In this document: piece after piece, positions 1 through 7,197 of the stretch
Layout: each line of letters starts with the position of its first letter
Numbering within the stretch: the first letter of the stretch is position 1
From: Akkermansiaceae bacterium UBA985
GTDB taxonomy: Bacteria; Verrucomicrobiota; Verrucomicrobiia; Verrucomicrobiales; Akkermansiaceae
NCBI GenBank assembly: GCA_002292185.1
Contig: DBBL01000184.1
Span: 285-10,037 of the forward strand
DNA length: 9,753 bases
Reading direction: 5' to 3'
Made by a program: the position numbers and the translations under genes
Notes under the pieces: generated by a model
The model's input: the letters and a program-made list of their open reading frames with translations, nothing else
Told to the model about the DNA's origin: nothing
Databases searched by the model: none

Positions 1-348
1 AAAAAAGCCATGACTCAACGCCGAGATGAAAATCAATCCAAAATGTTAAACCGTTTTGATAGTAACAACGATGGTACACTTAGCCCTGAAGAGAAAAAAG
101 CTGCTTTTACGACCATCAAAAAGAAACGCAAAGAAATCCACGCAGCAGTGCTCAAGCAGTTCGATAAAGACGGAGATGGCAAGCTCAGCCCAGAGGAGCG
201 CGAGGGTGCCAGAGAGTGGGTCAAAAAAACCTACCCCGATGCTATTAAGATGGCTCCAGCGGGTGGACGCCGCGGTGACAATGCTGGCCAAACAGGCATA
301 AAAGACCGCAAAAACGGTCCCAAGGTTGGCGAGCAAGCCACTGAATAA
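1..348 (+). CDS. EF-hand domain protein (5' end probably outside the window)
   Basis: The product is a small, lysine-rich, probably Ca2+-binding protein; its specific role is unknown. Counting from the ATG at 10, it has two classical 12-residue EF-hand loops. The first is D17-S-N-N-D-G-T-L-S-P-E-E28 and the second is D52-K-D-G-D-G-K-L-S-P-E-E63. Both have the Asp/Asn ligands, the central Gly, the hydrophobic position 8 and the terminal Glu. The loops lie 35 residues apart, as in a paired EF-hand. The last 30 residues are Gly/Lys/Arg-rich and look disordered. The frame is open to the left edge (codons Lys-Lys-Ala precede the ATG) and no signal peptide is visible. Related small bacterial EF-hand proteins are usually exported, so the true start, with a signal peptide, probably lies upstream and 10 is an internal Met. 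That last point is inference. A terminator follows 45 bp after the stop. Confidence 0.85.
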   Translation, partial: KKAMTQRRDENQSKMLNRFDSNNDGTLSPEEKKAAFTTIKKKRKEIHAAVLKQFDKDGDGKLSPEEREGAREWVKKTYPDAIKMAPAGGRRGDNAGQTGIKDRKNGPKVGEQATE

Positions 349-393
349 AAACCAACAATAAAAAATCTGCCAACGAAAATCAACTACGGTACC

Positions 394-424
394 AAACGGA
401 AGGGCTTAGCGCTCTTCCGTTTTT
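394..424 (+). terminator. Rho-independent terminator of the EF-hand gene
   Basis: A perfect 9-bp inverted repeat, AAACGGAAG (394-402) and CTTCCGTTT (414-422), encloses an 11-nt loop and runs into TTTTTATT on the plus strand. It lies between two convergent genes. On the minus strand the hairpin is followed by only three T residues, so it should mainly stop plus-strand transcription. For the converging membrane-protein gene it would be a weak terminator at best. Confidence 0.8.
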
Positions 425-438
425 ATTGTATCTACCCC

Positions 439-1485
439 CTATTTTGCATCAGCCCCGTACTGCGCCTCAGATTCATGAACAAAAACCCAGCGAGGAGCCA
501 TCAAACGATCAATATAGACACAGTTCTTTGATGCCCCGTCTTGAGGGAATCTTAACTGCAAGATCATGGGTTCAGCCTTTAACTCAGTCACCCTTCTTAC
601 ACGCATGAAAAACTGCCTCAACTGAATGGAAAGCTCACTGCCTTTGACGACATAACCAAAAATATACTCACTAGAATTTCGTGCTTTCAACTGATAACAA
701 TCATACTTCTGATTATCGCGGAACTCATATGCGTAAAAACTATCTGGCTTGATGGCAACCCTCATCACCATTGGTTCGGCTGGTCGCTGGCGAACAAACT
801 CATCCCAAGTGATGGGCTGGTAGTGAACATGACTCTCCCAGTCCAAGCGGAATGAGCCATCACCCATCTGCTCTAGCAGCACGTCGTGCGACTCTCCATC
901 TTGCAAGCGAACTTTAGCATATACAAATGGCACCTTTTCAATATCCAAGGCACTATATTTTTCAAATTGCATGAACTCTCCAGGCTCCATGGGATGATCT
1001 TGGTAGTATTTTTCTATCAGTCGCCTTACCCGCCCTGGCTGCCTGACGTAGCTTAGTTTCTGTTCGATCTGATCTGCACTAAAGTAGCCCTTCACACATA
1101 AGGTGACTTGTTCCAAAAGACGACGTGTGGATTGCTGATCCTCAACTTTCTGATCCTCTTTTTCGGCCTCCTTCTTGTTCGCCAAAATCTCCATTCTTAG
1201 CTCTAGGGTTTCCTCCACCAATGATGGGGATTGAAACACCTTCAAAAACACGATAGCGAGGATACAGATCAGCACACCAAAAAAGACAAACCAACCTAGA
1301 GCGGGAATCTTCAAAAAGCGCGCGCCCGAAGCATCCTCTATGTCGACGTAAACGTCTTCCTCTTCAACCTTCGCAACATCCGGAACGAATGCCTGCTCCA
1401 CTTGACTGGCAGGCACTTCATCATGCGGGGTCGCATCTTGAGCCTCCTCACTTGGCTTTGTTTGGCTGTGACCGTCCTCGTTCAT
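439..1485 (-). CDS. Uncharacterised single-pass membrane protein
   Basis: I do not recognise a named family. The 348-residue product starts with an acidic, probably disordered tail (residues 1-57, rich in Glu/Asp/Gln/Ser). One strongly hydrophobic helix follows at about 60-82 (IPALGWFVFFGVLICILAIVF), then a charged, coiled-coil-prone stretch (about 89-128). A folded C-terminal region from about 129 to 348 contains an LDWES segment at 214-218 and TWDEF at 226-230. There is no cleavable signal peptide; N-in/C-out topology is the simplest reading, with the soluble region outside the cytoplasmic membrane. I recall similar DWES...W-EF domains in Verrucomicrobiota hypothetical proteins, but cannot check this here. 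The frame extends 45 codons further to 1620, but that extension overlaps the divergent glycosyltransferase gene and looks like non-coding translation, so I chose the Met at 1485. There is no clear ribosome binding site, only a GGGT 7 nt upstream. Confidence 0.85.
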   Translation of the reverse strand: MNEDGHSQTKPSEEAQDATPHDEVPASQVEQAFVPDVAKVEEEDVYVDIEDASGARFLKIPALGWFVFFGVLICILAIVFLKVFQSPSLVEETLELRMEILANKKEAEKEDQKVEDQQSTRRLLEQVTLCVKGYFSADQIEQKLSYVRQPGRVRRLIEKYYQDHPMEPGEFMQFEKYSALDIEKVPFVYAKVRLQDGESHDVLLEQMGDGSFRLDWESHVHYQPITWDEFVRQRPAEPMVMRVAIKPDSFYAYEFRDNQKYDCYQLKARNSSEYIFGYVVKGSELSIQLRQFFMRVRRVTELKAEPMILQLRFPQDGASKNCVYIDRLMAPRWVFVHESEAQYGADAK

Positions 1486-1551
1486 TGCTGACCCAACAAA
1501 TAGACTAATTGCATTGTTTACGCAACCATCTAGCACGTCTATTGTCGGCGC
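1486..1551. promoter_or_regulatory. Compact divergent promoter region
   Basis: Only 66 bp separate the start codons of the membrane-protein gene (minus) and the glycosyltransferase gene (plus), so promoters for both probably lie here or inside the opposing 5' ends. No strong sigma70 match is present. The best plus-strand candidate is TTGTTT (1514-1519) with TCTATT (1538-1543) at 18 bp spacing. It would place the transcription start almost on the GTG. On the minus strand TTGCGT and TATTTG sit 17 bp apart, with three of six matches each. These boxes are weak; the call rests on gene layout. Confidence 0.35.
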
Positions 1552-2691
1552 GTGAGCAAGTCGACAGAAAAGAACGAGACTAAAATTCTCATCCTGACTG
1601 CAGGCTTCGGCGAAGGGCATAACAGTGCGGCCCTCAATTTACAGCGAGCACTTAAGCCACGTGCAATAACGCTCTGCGCGGACCCCTGCGCATTGGGCGC
1701 ACCATGGGTCACCAGACAACTACAAAATCTCTACCGCAAGATCACTACCCATGCCCCGTGGCTTTGGCGTGAAATTTATGATTCAACCGAGCGTCAGGAC
1801 TTTTCGAAAAAGCGCCTGCCTTTTATGCGCAAGCCCGAGAAAAAACTGCGCGAGCTCATCCTAGAATTCAAACCTGACGCCATCCTCAGCACCTACCCTC
1901 TCTACCCGTATTTTATCGAGCGTATTTTTAACCAAGGCATTACTCGAGTCCCCGTATTTACCGTTGTTACCGATTCTATTGCGATCAACGCAGCTTGGAG
2001 AAAAGCCCCCACCGACTTCTGGCTAGTAACTGACCAGCACACCAAGGACGCCCTCAGCCAACAAGGCCTCCCTGAACATCAAATTATTGATACCGGATTC
2101 CCTATTGACCCACACTTTGCCGACCTCCAACCGGTCAGCTCCGAGGATACATTGAAACCCTTACGTATTCTCTATTTTCCAACACCCAAAAAACCTCACG
2201 TCAGGCGTGTTTCACGCGAATTACTTGAATCCACCGGTCCGGATAGTGAACTCACCATCGTTCTCGGTAAGCACCTCAGGAAAATTCACTGCAGGGCCAA
2301 AGAAATCGAAGAGCAATACCCAGGACGTGTCACCATCAAAGGCTGGAGCAAAAAAGTTCCAGAGCTTCTCAATAGCCATCACCTCGTGGTTGGTAAAGCC
2401 GGCGGCGCCACCGTGCACGAGGCCCTCGCAGCAGAATGCCCCATGCTAATTCATCACCTAGTACCAGGACAAGAAGAAGGCAACCTCAGCTTATTACATC
2501 ACCTCCATGGAGGTGATCTCGCTGAAAGCGAAGGCTCACTATCAGGTCACCTAGGTGAAATGCTTGCCGATGACGCCTCCCTGTGGCGAAATATGAAACG
2601 AGATCTTGCACAACACTCGCGCCCCTCTGCAGCCCAACGAGCTGCTGATTTCATCCTCCAGCAAATCAGCCCCGACACACAAACTGACTAA
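1552..2691 (+). CDS. GT28 / MGDG-synthase-family glycolipid glycosyltransferase
   Basis: This is a probable UDP-sugar:diacylglycerol (or similar lipid) glycosyltransferase, related to plant and bacterial MGDG synthases and Bacillus UgtP, acting at the inner face of the cytoplasmic membrane. The N-terminal acceptor domain opens with KILILTAGFGEGHNSAA (11-27), the family's glycine-rich loop. VVTD at 138-141 and LVTDQHTKDAL (158-168), then TGFPIDPHF (181-189), match the UgtP-like layout. The C-terminal nucleotide-sugar domain carries GKAGGATVHEALAAECPML (281-299) followed by PGQEEGN (305-311), the donor-binding signature. The length, 379 residues, is normal and there is no transmembrane helix. 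An in-frame stop at 1531-1533 leaves GTG 1552 as the only sensible start before the conserved loop; no Shine-Dalgarno is visible. The HAD gene follows 21 bp after the stop, suggesting co-transcription. Neither the sugar nor the acceptor can be read from sequence; a processive mode is possible. Confidence 0.9.
   Translation: MSKSTEKNETKILILTAGFGEGHNSAALNLQRALKPRAITLCADPCALGAPWVTRQLQNLYRKITTHAPWLWREIYDSTERQDFSKKRLPFMRKPEKKLRELILEFKPDAILSTYPLYPYFIERIFNQGITRVPVFTVVTDSIAINAAWRKAPTDFWLVTDQHTKDALSQQGLPEHQIIDTGFPIDPHFADLQPVSSEDTLKPLRILYFPTPKKPHVRRVSRELLESTGPDSELTIVLGKHLRKIHCRAKEIEEQYPGRVTIKGWSKKVPELLNSHHLVVGKAGGATVHEALAAECPMLIHHLVPGQEEGNLSLLHHLHGGDLAESEGSLSGHLGEMLADDASLWRNMKRDLAQHSRPSAAQRAADFILQQISPDTQTD
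2498..2517. repeat. Perfect 20-bp palindrome inside the glycosyltransferase gene
   Basis: ATCACCTCCATGGAGGTGAT is its own reverse complement with no mismatch. It encodes HHLHGGD around residues 316-322. With the following C, its right half reads GGAGGTGATC, a 10-nt perfect complement of the 16S rRNA 3' end, and its left half resembles the anti-Shine-Dalgarno itself. No ATG lies at suitable distance downstream, so it is not an obvious start site. Confidence 0.75.
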
Positions 2692-2712
2692 GAAAACTTC
2701 CCCTTACTAAGC

Positions 2713-3330
2713 ATGATTAATCACTCAGAAACCAAGCCGATGGATTTCCTTTTTGATATTGGCAACGTCATCGTTCACGTCGACTTCATCTCTTCACTCA
2801 AAAAGCTAATGCCCGATGGCATCGATGAGCCCGACAACAGGCTGCACAGACTACTTGAGAGGAAAGATGAGTTCGAAGCCGGACGCATACCCCCTGCAGA
2901 CTATTTCCCATGGGCAGCTGAAACGCTTGGCTTCACCGGAAAACTTGAAACATTCATGGAAGCATGGGTTGATATCTTCAGCCCTAATGAACCGATGTGG
3001 AATACAATCCAAGAATTACATCGCACCAAGCATCGGCTTATTCTCTTCTCCAATATCAACGAACCACACATTCATTTTTTACAAAAACAATACCCTGTTT
3101 TCCAATGCTTTGCGGGCGGCATTTTTTCTTACCAAACAGGCCATATCAAACCTGAGCAGGAAATTTACCAATTGGCCATCAAGCAATATGAGCTCGTACC
3201 AGAGAGAACGATTTATATTGATGACCTACCTGCCAATATTGAAGGTGGTAAAAAAGCCGACCTTATTTGCCACCAATACCAAGCTGAGCGTCACGATGAA
3301 TTTCTCAACTGGCTCAACGGCATCATCTGA
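2713..3330 (+). CDS. HAD-superfamily phosphatase, YihX-like (subfamily IA)
   Basis: This is a predicted cytoplasmic phosphatase of small phosphorylated metabolites. All four HAD motifs are present. Motif I is FDIGNVIVHVDF, with nucleophile D15. Motif II is LILFSN, with S113. Motif III is HIKPEQEIY, with K146. Motif IV is TIYIDD, with D170 and D171. The helical cap lies between motifs I and II (about 25-95). Motif I has Gly where most HAD phosphatases have the second, general-acid Asp. That DxGN form is the normal state of the YihX group, whose E. coli member acts on alpha-glucose-1-phosphate, so the enzyme is probably active. The length of 205 residues fits. Start choice is uncertain: ATG 2713 adds nine residues before the motif, and ATG 2740 gives the more typical MDFLFDIGN start; neither has a ribosome binding site. 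The gene lies 21 bp after the glycosyltransferase gene and 81 bp before mgtE, so an operon with the former is likely. The substrate is unknown. Confidence 0.9.
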   Translation: MINHSETKPMDFLFDIGNVIVHVDFISSLKKLMPDGIDEPDNRLHRLLERKDEFEAGRIPPADYFPWAAETLGFTGKLETFMEAWVDIFSPNEPMWNTIQELHRTKHRLILFSNINEPHIHFLQKQYPVFQCFAGGIFSYQTGHIKPEQEIYQLAIKQYELVPERTIYIDDLPANIEGGKKADLICHQYQAERHDEFLNWLNGII

Positions 3331-3411
3331 CCCAGCGCCTACCGCTCCCTGCTCAGATTAATTTTTAATATTGATAGTTGGCTTTTGGACCTGAGATAGC
3401 TAAACACAAGC

Positions 3412-4803
3412 ATGCCTGAGGAGAGCAGAATATTGGATGTTGAGGCTCTTGAGTCGGCCATCCAGGACCGTGATGCCGAAGCCTTCCGCACAAGTGCAGA
3501 GGACCTTCACTACGCGGACCTTGCTTCTGTTTTTCAAGATCTAGACAATGATCAAGCTCGTGGTTTTTTCACGCAGCACATCAGCCTAGATAGCTTCCCG
3601 AACATCCTTGCCGAGCTGCCTGATGCTCTGATTGAAGAGACCTTAGAGCGCTTCGATCAAAGTGCTCAGCGTGAGATCTTAGGTAAACTCGTCGATGATG
3701 ACCGTACTGACATCCTCCAAGATGTCAGCACAGAAGCGCGCAAGCGTTACCTCGCGATGCTCAAGCCTGAGCAGCAAGAAACCACGCGTAGCTTGATGCG
3801 CTACGAGGAAGACACGGCTGGCGGCAGGATGACTACACATGCTGCGCGCATCAGACTTGGCGCTACAGTCAAAGAAGCTCTCGAAGTTCTACGTGAATAT
3901 AAGGACTCTGCTGAATCGCTCGCCCGTATTTACGTGGTTGATGAAGATGGGCGCCTCAGAGGAAAAATCCGTTTGCGCGAGCTCGCCTTCAACTCATGGG
4001 ACACCTTGGTCGAAGACATCATGGATCAGGCTGACCTCTTTATTCTCGCCAGCACAGACCAAGAAGAGGCCGCCCAAATGTTCACTAAATATGACATGAC
4101 CTTGCTGCCTGTTGTTGACGAGTATGACCATCTGCTCGGTGTCATTACCCACGATGACGTGCTCGAAATCATCGAAGAGGAATCCACCGAGGATATCGAG
4201 AAAATGTCAGGTATCGCTGGTGAGCAATCTGAGCAAACCTATCTTAACACCTCTGTCGCCACCCACTTCAAGCGCCGCTTTCCATGGCTTTTGGTTCTGG
4301 CCCTTCTCGCTATCTCTTCAGGTTATGTGATGCTGCGCTTTGAACATATGCTCAGCAGTATCTATCTTCTCGCCCTCTATCTACCAATGGTTGTCGCTGC
4401 AGGCGGAAATACTGGAGGCCAAGCCGCCACCATGGTCATTCGAGCCATGTCACTTGGTGAGTTGGAAGCTGGATCCACCACTAAAGTCATCACCAAGGAG
4501 CTTTTCCTCGGGATTTTTCTGGGGGCTACCCTAGGCTGCTGCATCGCCCTGATCACCCTCTTCGTCCTACCTATCTTCAATCCGGCTTTACCGGAGAACA
4601 TCGCTATCAGCACCTTTGCCCTTGCCGTATCTGTCGCCCTAGGAGCGCAGATCACCACCTCCACCCTCTCTGGAGCTTTACTCCCTCTTGGAGCGCGCGC
4701 CATCAAACTTGACCCCGCCGTCGTCGCGGCCCCCGCTATCACGACCCTCGTTGATATCTCTGGCATGGTGATCTACTTCACCGCTGCCCAGGCCATCTTA
4801 TAG
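3412..4803 (+). CDS. mgtE: Magnesium transporter MgtE
   Basis: This is an inner-membrane Mg2+-selective channel/transporter gated by cytoplasmic Mg2+. The 463 residues show the full MgtE order. First comes a helical MgtE N-domain (about 10-130), rich in acidic residues, with the conserved YEEDTAGGRMT (131-141). Two CBS domains follow (about 140-195 and 203-255; IYVVDEDGRLRGKIRLREL and LLPVVDEYDHLLGVITHDDV). After a connecting helix comes the five-helix membrane domain (about 288-463). The pore signatures are intact: LPMVVAAGGNTGGQ (324-337) and LDPAVVAAPAITTLVDISG (433-451). D448 corresponds to the conserved pore Asp described for Thermus MgtE. No Mg2+ riboswitch (M-box) can fit in the 81-bp leader, which is A/T-rich with only a poor promoter match (TTGATA at 3371-3376 and GATAGC at 3395-3400). 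No Shine-Dalgarno precedes the ATG. The stop codon lies inside a 19-bp tandem duplication, and no plus-strand terminator of its own is evident. Confidence 0.97.
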   Translation: MPEESRILDVEALESAIQDRDAEAFRTSAEDLHYADLASVFQDLDNDQARGFFTQHISLDSFPNILAELPDALIEETLERFDQSAQREILGKLVDDDRTDILQDVSTEARKRYLAMLKPEQQETTRSLMRYEEDTAGGRMTTHAARIRLGATVKEALEVLREYKDSAESLARIYVVDEDGRLRGKIRLRELAFNSWDTLVEDIMDQADLFILASTDQEEAAQMFTKYDMTLLPVVDEYDHLLGVITHDDVLEIIEEESTEDIEKMSGIAGEQSEQTYLNTSVATHFKRRFPWLLVLALLAISSGYVMLRFEHMLSSIYLLALYLPMVVAAGGNTGGQAATMVIRAMSLGELEAGSTTKVITKELFLGIFLGATLGCCIALITLFVLPIFNPALPENIAISTFALAVSVALGAQITTSTLSGALLPLGARAIKLDPAVVAAPAITTLVDISGMVIYFTAAQAIL

Positions 4804-4833
4804 CCATTCTGTGGTCTTATAGCCATTCTGTGG
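4796..4833. repeat. Perfect 19-bp tandem duplication at the mgtE stop
   Basis: TCTTATAGCCATTCTGTGG occurs twice head to tail (4796-4814 and 4815-4833) with no mismatch and no further partial copy. The first copy contains the last sense codons and the TAG stop of mgtE. The second lies wholly outside the gene, so the protein is unaffected. Identity of both copies suggests a recent replication-slippage event. Confidence 0.9.
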
Positions 4834-4855
4834 CTAGCACATCATTTAGCTGATG

Positions 4856-4890
4856 AAAAAAGCGCCCGTAACACGAGGTTACGAACGCTT
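4856..4890 (-). terminator. Rho-independent terminator of the sucCD operon
   Basis: Read on the minus strand, AAGCG (4890-4886) and CGTAAC (4883-4878... pairing with GTTACG at 4872-4867) form a two-part stem. It has a small internal loop, a 5-nt apical loop and the closing arm CGCTT, and it runs straight into six T residues (complement of A4856-4861). It lies about 60 bp after the sucD stop. On the plus strand the hairpin is not followed by T residues, so it would not end mgtE transcription efficiently. Confidence 0.85.
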
Positions 4891-4949
4891 GAAATTGATT
4901 AGACTAGTAAGGTCGGCAGGCTAGCCACCAACAAGTAGTAGATTAGAGC

Positions 4950-5840
4950 CTAAAGCATGCCCACTAGCGTCTTGCCCATGTCTGAGGGAGTCTCTGAAAC
5001 TGCAATACCGCACTCTGCGAGAATGGCTTTTTTTGCCTCTGCTGTGTCGTCAGCACCACCAACAATAGCACCTGCGTGTCCCATGCGGCGACCTGGAGGC
5101 GCTGTAGCACCGGCAATGAAACCAGCAATCGGCTTAGAGCAGTTATCTTTCGCCCAGCGGGCAGCCTCGGCCTCAGCGTTACCACCGATCTCACCGATCA
5201 TGATAATTGCCTCCGTCTCAGGGTCATCGTTAAACATTTTCAACACATCGAGGTGTGAGGTTCCATTGATGGGATCTCCACCGATACCGACACAAGTGCT
5301 CTGGCCGTAGCCGAGCTCAGTAAGCTGATAAACGGCCTCATAGGTGAGTGTGCCTGAGCGGGAAACAACGCCTACGTTACCTCGCTTATGAATGTAACCT
5401 GGAGCAATACCGATACGACAGCCACCGTGAGAATCTTCACCGCGACCTGGAGTAACAATACCCGGGCAGTTAGGCCCAATCAGGCGAGTCTTACTACCCC
5501 TCATGATTTCCTTCACACGCATCATATCTGCCACAGGAATTCCTTCCGTGATACAGACAACGAGATCGAGCTCAGCATCAACAGCCTCTAAAATGGCGTC
5601 CGCAGCAAACGGAGGTGGCACGAAGATCGCGGAAACCGTGGCCCCGGTTTCTTGGGCGGCCTCTGCACAGGTATCGAAGACAGGAGTCTTCTCACCAAAG
5701 ATCTGACCTCCTTTTCCAGGAGTCACGCCGGCAACGATTTGAGTGCCATAGTCGAGGCTTAGCTGGGCATGTTTGCCGCCAAAGCCTCCGGTGATGCCCT
5801 GCACGAGCACCTTGGTGTTTTCATCAACTAGAATTGACAT
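4950..5840 (-). CDS. sucD: Succinyl-CoA synthetase (ADP/GDP-forming) subunit alpha
   Basis: This is the alpha subunit of the TCA-cycle enzyme that interconverts succinyl-CoA and succinate with substrate-level phosphorylation; it works with SucC in the cytoplasm. The N-terminal CoA-binding Rossmann domain starts [24 protein letters not shown] lies at 40-45. GPNCPG (122-127) and [12 protein letters not shown] (159-170) are conserved, as is [10 protein letters not shown] (185-194). The phosphorylated histidine is H255 in [13 protein letters not shown]. The protein has 296 residues, about seven more than E. coli SucD (289, from memory). The difference is a hydrophilic insertion, RGEDSHGG, at residues 133-140 where E. 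coli has a single Glu after TPG. The ATG lies 25 bp after the sucC stop; the leader is A/T-rich with no Shine-Dalgarno, so translational coupling or an SD-independent start is likely. Co-transcribed from sucC, it ends at the terminator downstream. Confidence 0.98.
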   Translation of the reverse strand: MSILVDENTKVLVQGITGGFGGKHAQLSLDYGTQIVAGVTPGKGGQIFGEKTPVFDTCAEAAQETGATVSAIFVPPPFAADAILEAVDAELDLVVCITEGIPVADMMRVKEIMRGSKTRLIGPNCPGIVTPGRGEDSHGGCRIGIAPGYIHKRGNVGVVSRSGTLTYEAVYQLTELGYGQSTCVGIGGDPINGTSHLDVLKMFNDDPETEAIIMIGEIGGNAEAEAARWAKDNCSKPIAGFIAGATAPPGRRMGHAGAIVGGADDTAEAKKAILAECGIAVSETPSDMGKTLVGML

Positions 5841-5865
5841 AATAAAATAAGTTTAAGGTTGAGAA

Positions 5866-7062
5866 TTAAGCGCTGACTGCTGCGACAGCTTTTTGAGCTG
5901 CGTCGTTAAGACTTTCAGCAGTGATAACATCAAGGTCTGAATTGGCGATCAACTCGCGACCTTGGGCGACATTCGTTCCCTCGAGGCGAACAATCAGAGG
6001 GATACTCAAACCGGTTTCTTTCGCGGCTGCTAGGATACCCTGGGCAATGATGTCACATTGCATGATACCACCGAAGATATTAACCAGGATGCCCTTTACA
6101 TTGGGATCACCGAGGATGATTTTAAAGGCTGCCGATACTTGTTCCTTGCTTGCTCCACCTCCTACGTCGAGAAAGTTGGCAGGATCACCACCGTAATGCT
6201 TGATGATGTCCATGGTCGCCATGGCGAGACCCGCCCCGTTCACGAGACAGGCGATGTTACCGTCTAAGCCGATATAGTTGAGGTCAAACTTAGATGCTTC
6301 TACCTCACGAGGGTCTTCCTCATCCGTGTCACGGTATGCGACAATGTCGGGATGACGGTAAAGGGCGTTGTCATCGAAACCGAACTTAGCATCGAGGGCG
6401 AGGATGTCACCATCAGGAGTGACCACCAGCGGGTTGATCTCAACCATCGAACAGTCAGATTTCAAAAACAGCGAATAAAGATTCTTGATCAGCCTACCAA
6501 ATTGCTTGGCCTGATCGCCAGTAAGCTCCAGTGCCTTAGCAAGCTTGCGAACTTCGTAACCTTGCAGGCCTGCCAATGGGTGAATGAATTGTCTGACGAT
6601 TTTATCAGGTGTGCTCTCTGCAACTTCCTCGATATCCATACCGCCCTCCGTGCTGGCAACAATCACAGGACGACAAGTTTCGCGGTCCATCAGAATGGCG
6701 AGATAGAGTTCACGTTCGATATCAACAGCCTCTGCGATCATGACTTTGCTGACCAACTTACCCTCTTCACCCGTTTGTTTGGTGACGAGTGTTTGCCCAA
6801 TCATCTTTTCAGCAATCTCAGCAACCTGCTCAGGAGACTCAACGAGATGAACGCCTCCCTGAAAACCGTTCTTAAAGGTCCCCTTACCTCGGCCACCTGC
6901 GTGGACCTGAGCTTTGATGACCAATTGTTTGCCCCCGCCATCAGCAATAATGGCACGAGCTGCGGCTTCCGCCTCTTCAGCTGTTCCGGCTACCTGTCCA
7001 TTAGGACTGGCAACGCCGTATTTTTCAAACAACTCCTTCGCCTGATATTCGTGGATATTCAT
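5866..7062 (-). CDS. sucC: Succinyl-CoA synthetase (ADP/GDP-forming) subunit beta
   Basis: This is the nucleotide- and succinate-binding beta subunit, partner of the SucD encoded just downstream. The 398 residues (E. coli about 388) begin with the canonical [17 protein letters not shown]. The ATP-grasp fold shows [14 protein letters not shown] (50-63), MVEINPL (206-212) and [17 protein letters not shown] (223-239), which includes the metal/nucleotide-binding acidic residues. The C-terminal ligase domain has [11 protein letters not shown] (275-285), DVGGGA (299-304), NIFGGI (328-333) and RLEGTNV (359-365), all standard. ADP versus GDP preference cannot be settled from these motifs. It is the first gene of a two-gene operon (25-bp gap to sucD), divergent from the M16 peptidase gene. 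No ribosome binding site precedes the ATG. A 281-codon open frame on the opposite strand is a coding shadow. Confidence 0.98.
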   Translation of the reverse strand: MNIHEYQAKELFEKYGVASPNGQVAGTAEEAEAAARAIIADGGGKQLVIKAQVHAGGRGKGTFKNGFQGGVHLVESPEQVAEIAEKMIGQTLVTKQTGEEGKLVSKVMIAEAVDIERELYLAILMDRETCRPVIVASTEGGMDIEEVAESTPDKIVRQFIHPLAGLQGYEVRKLAKALELTGDQAKQFGRLIKNLYSLFLKSDCSMVEINPLVVTPDGDILALDAKFGFDDNALYRHPDIVAYRDTDEEDPREVEASKFDLNYIGLDGNIACLVNGAGLAMATMDIIKHYGGDPANFLDVGGGASKEQVSAAFKIILGDPNVKGILVNIFGGIMQCDIIAQGILAAAKETGLSIPLIVRLEGTNVAQGRELIANSDLDVITAESLNDAAQKAVAAVSA

Positions 7063-7095
7063 GACATAATGCGCAGCATAAGCGCGGACGTCGGG

Positions 7096-7124
7096 AAGCT
7101 AGGAGGATGCATGCAAGGGGTCAA
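7096..7124 (-). promoter_or_regulatory. Candidate sucCD promoter
   Basis: On the minus strand TTGACC (7124-7119, five of six matches to a sigma70 -35) is followed after exactly 17 bp by TAGCTT (7101-7096, three of six to a -10). It would give a leader of roughly 25-30 nt before the sucC ATG. A second candidate on the same strand is a perfect TATAAT at 7207-7202, but it has no recognisable -35 and would give a leader of about 130 nt. Either, both or neither may be used. Confidence 0.3.
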
Positions 7125-7197
7125 GGTGCTAATGAGCAAATATCAATGCCGACGCCAAATAAATCAGACAATCCGCTTGGCTATCAGCGCTTATTGA
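7111..7197 (+). CDS. Candidate 28-codon leader ORF upstream of the M16 peptidase
   Basis: The motif AGGAGG at 7101-7106 is the only consensus Shine-Dalgarno in the intergenic DNA of this window. Four nt later an ATG (7111) opens a 28-codon frame, MQGVKVLMSK..., ending in TGA at 7195-7197, 17 bp before the peptidase ATG. The peptide is basic, with no recognised domain. It could be a translated leader peptide or chance. The frame is also the tail of a long open frame antisense to sucC, which weakens the case. The same AGGAGG directly abuts an ATG at 7107 that is in frame with the peptidase. Confidence 0.2.
   Translation: MQGVKVLMSKYQCRRQINQTIRLAISAY

Noticed and set aside
1486..1620. N-terminal extension of the minus-strand membrane protein to an ATG at 1620
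   Set aside because: The 45 extra residues overlap the conserved start of the divergent glycosyltransferase gene and resemble the reverse translation of its coding sequence. The Met at 1485 opens a typical acidic tail.
3331..3411. Possible terminator or riboswitch between the HAD gene and mgtE
   Set aside because: The only inverted repeat (ATTAA-TTT-TTAAT, 3357-3369) has no G/C pairs, and 81 bp is too short for an M-box Mg2+ riboswitch.
4377..4766. A 129-codon minus-strand frame
   Set aside because: It is a shadow of the mgtE membrane domain, whose pore motifs are read on the plus strand.
4831..4927. Inverted 8-mers TGGCTAGC (4831-4838) and GCTAGCCA (4920-4927) flanking the sucCD terminator
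   Set aside because: They are short, about 80 bp apart and built around the self-complementary GCTAGC, so chance is a sufficient explanation; no insertion is suggested between them.
6352..7197. A 281-codon open frame antisense to sucC
   Set aside because: It lies almost wholly opposite the highly conserved sucC, and its translation shows no domain. Long antisense frames are common opposite such genes. Only its last 28 codons, outside sucC, are kept as a low-confidence leader ORF.
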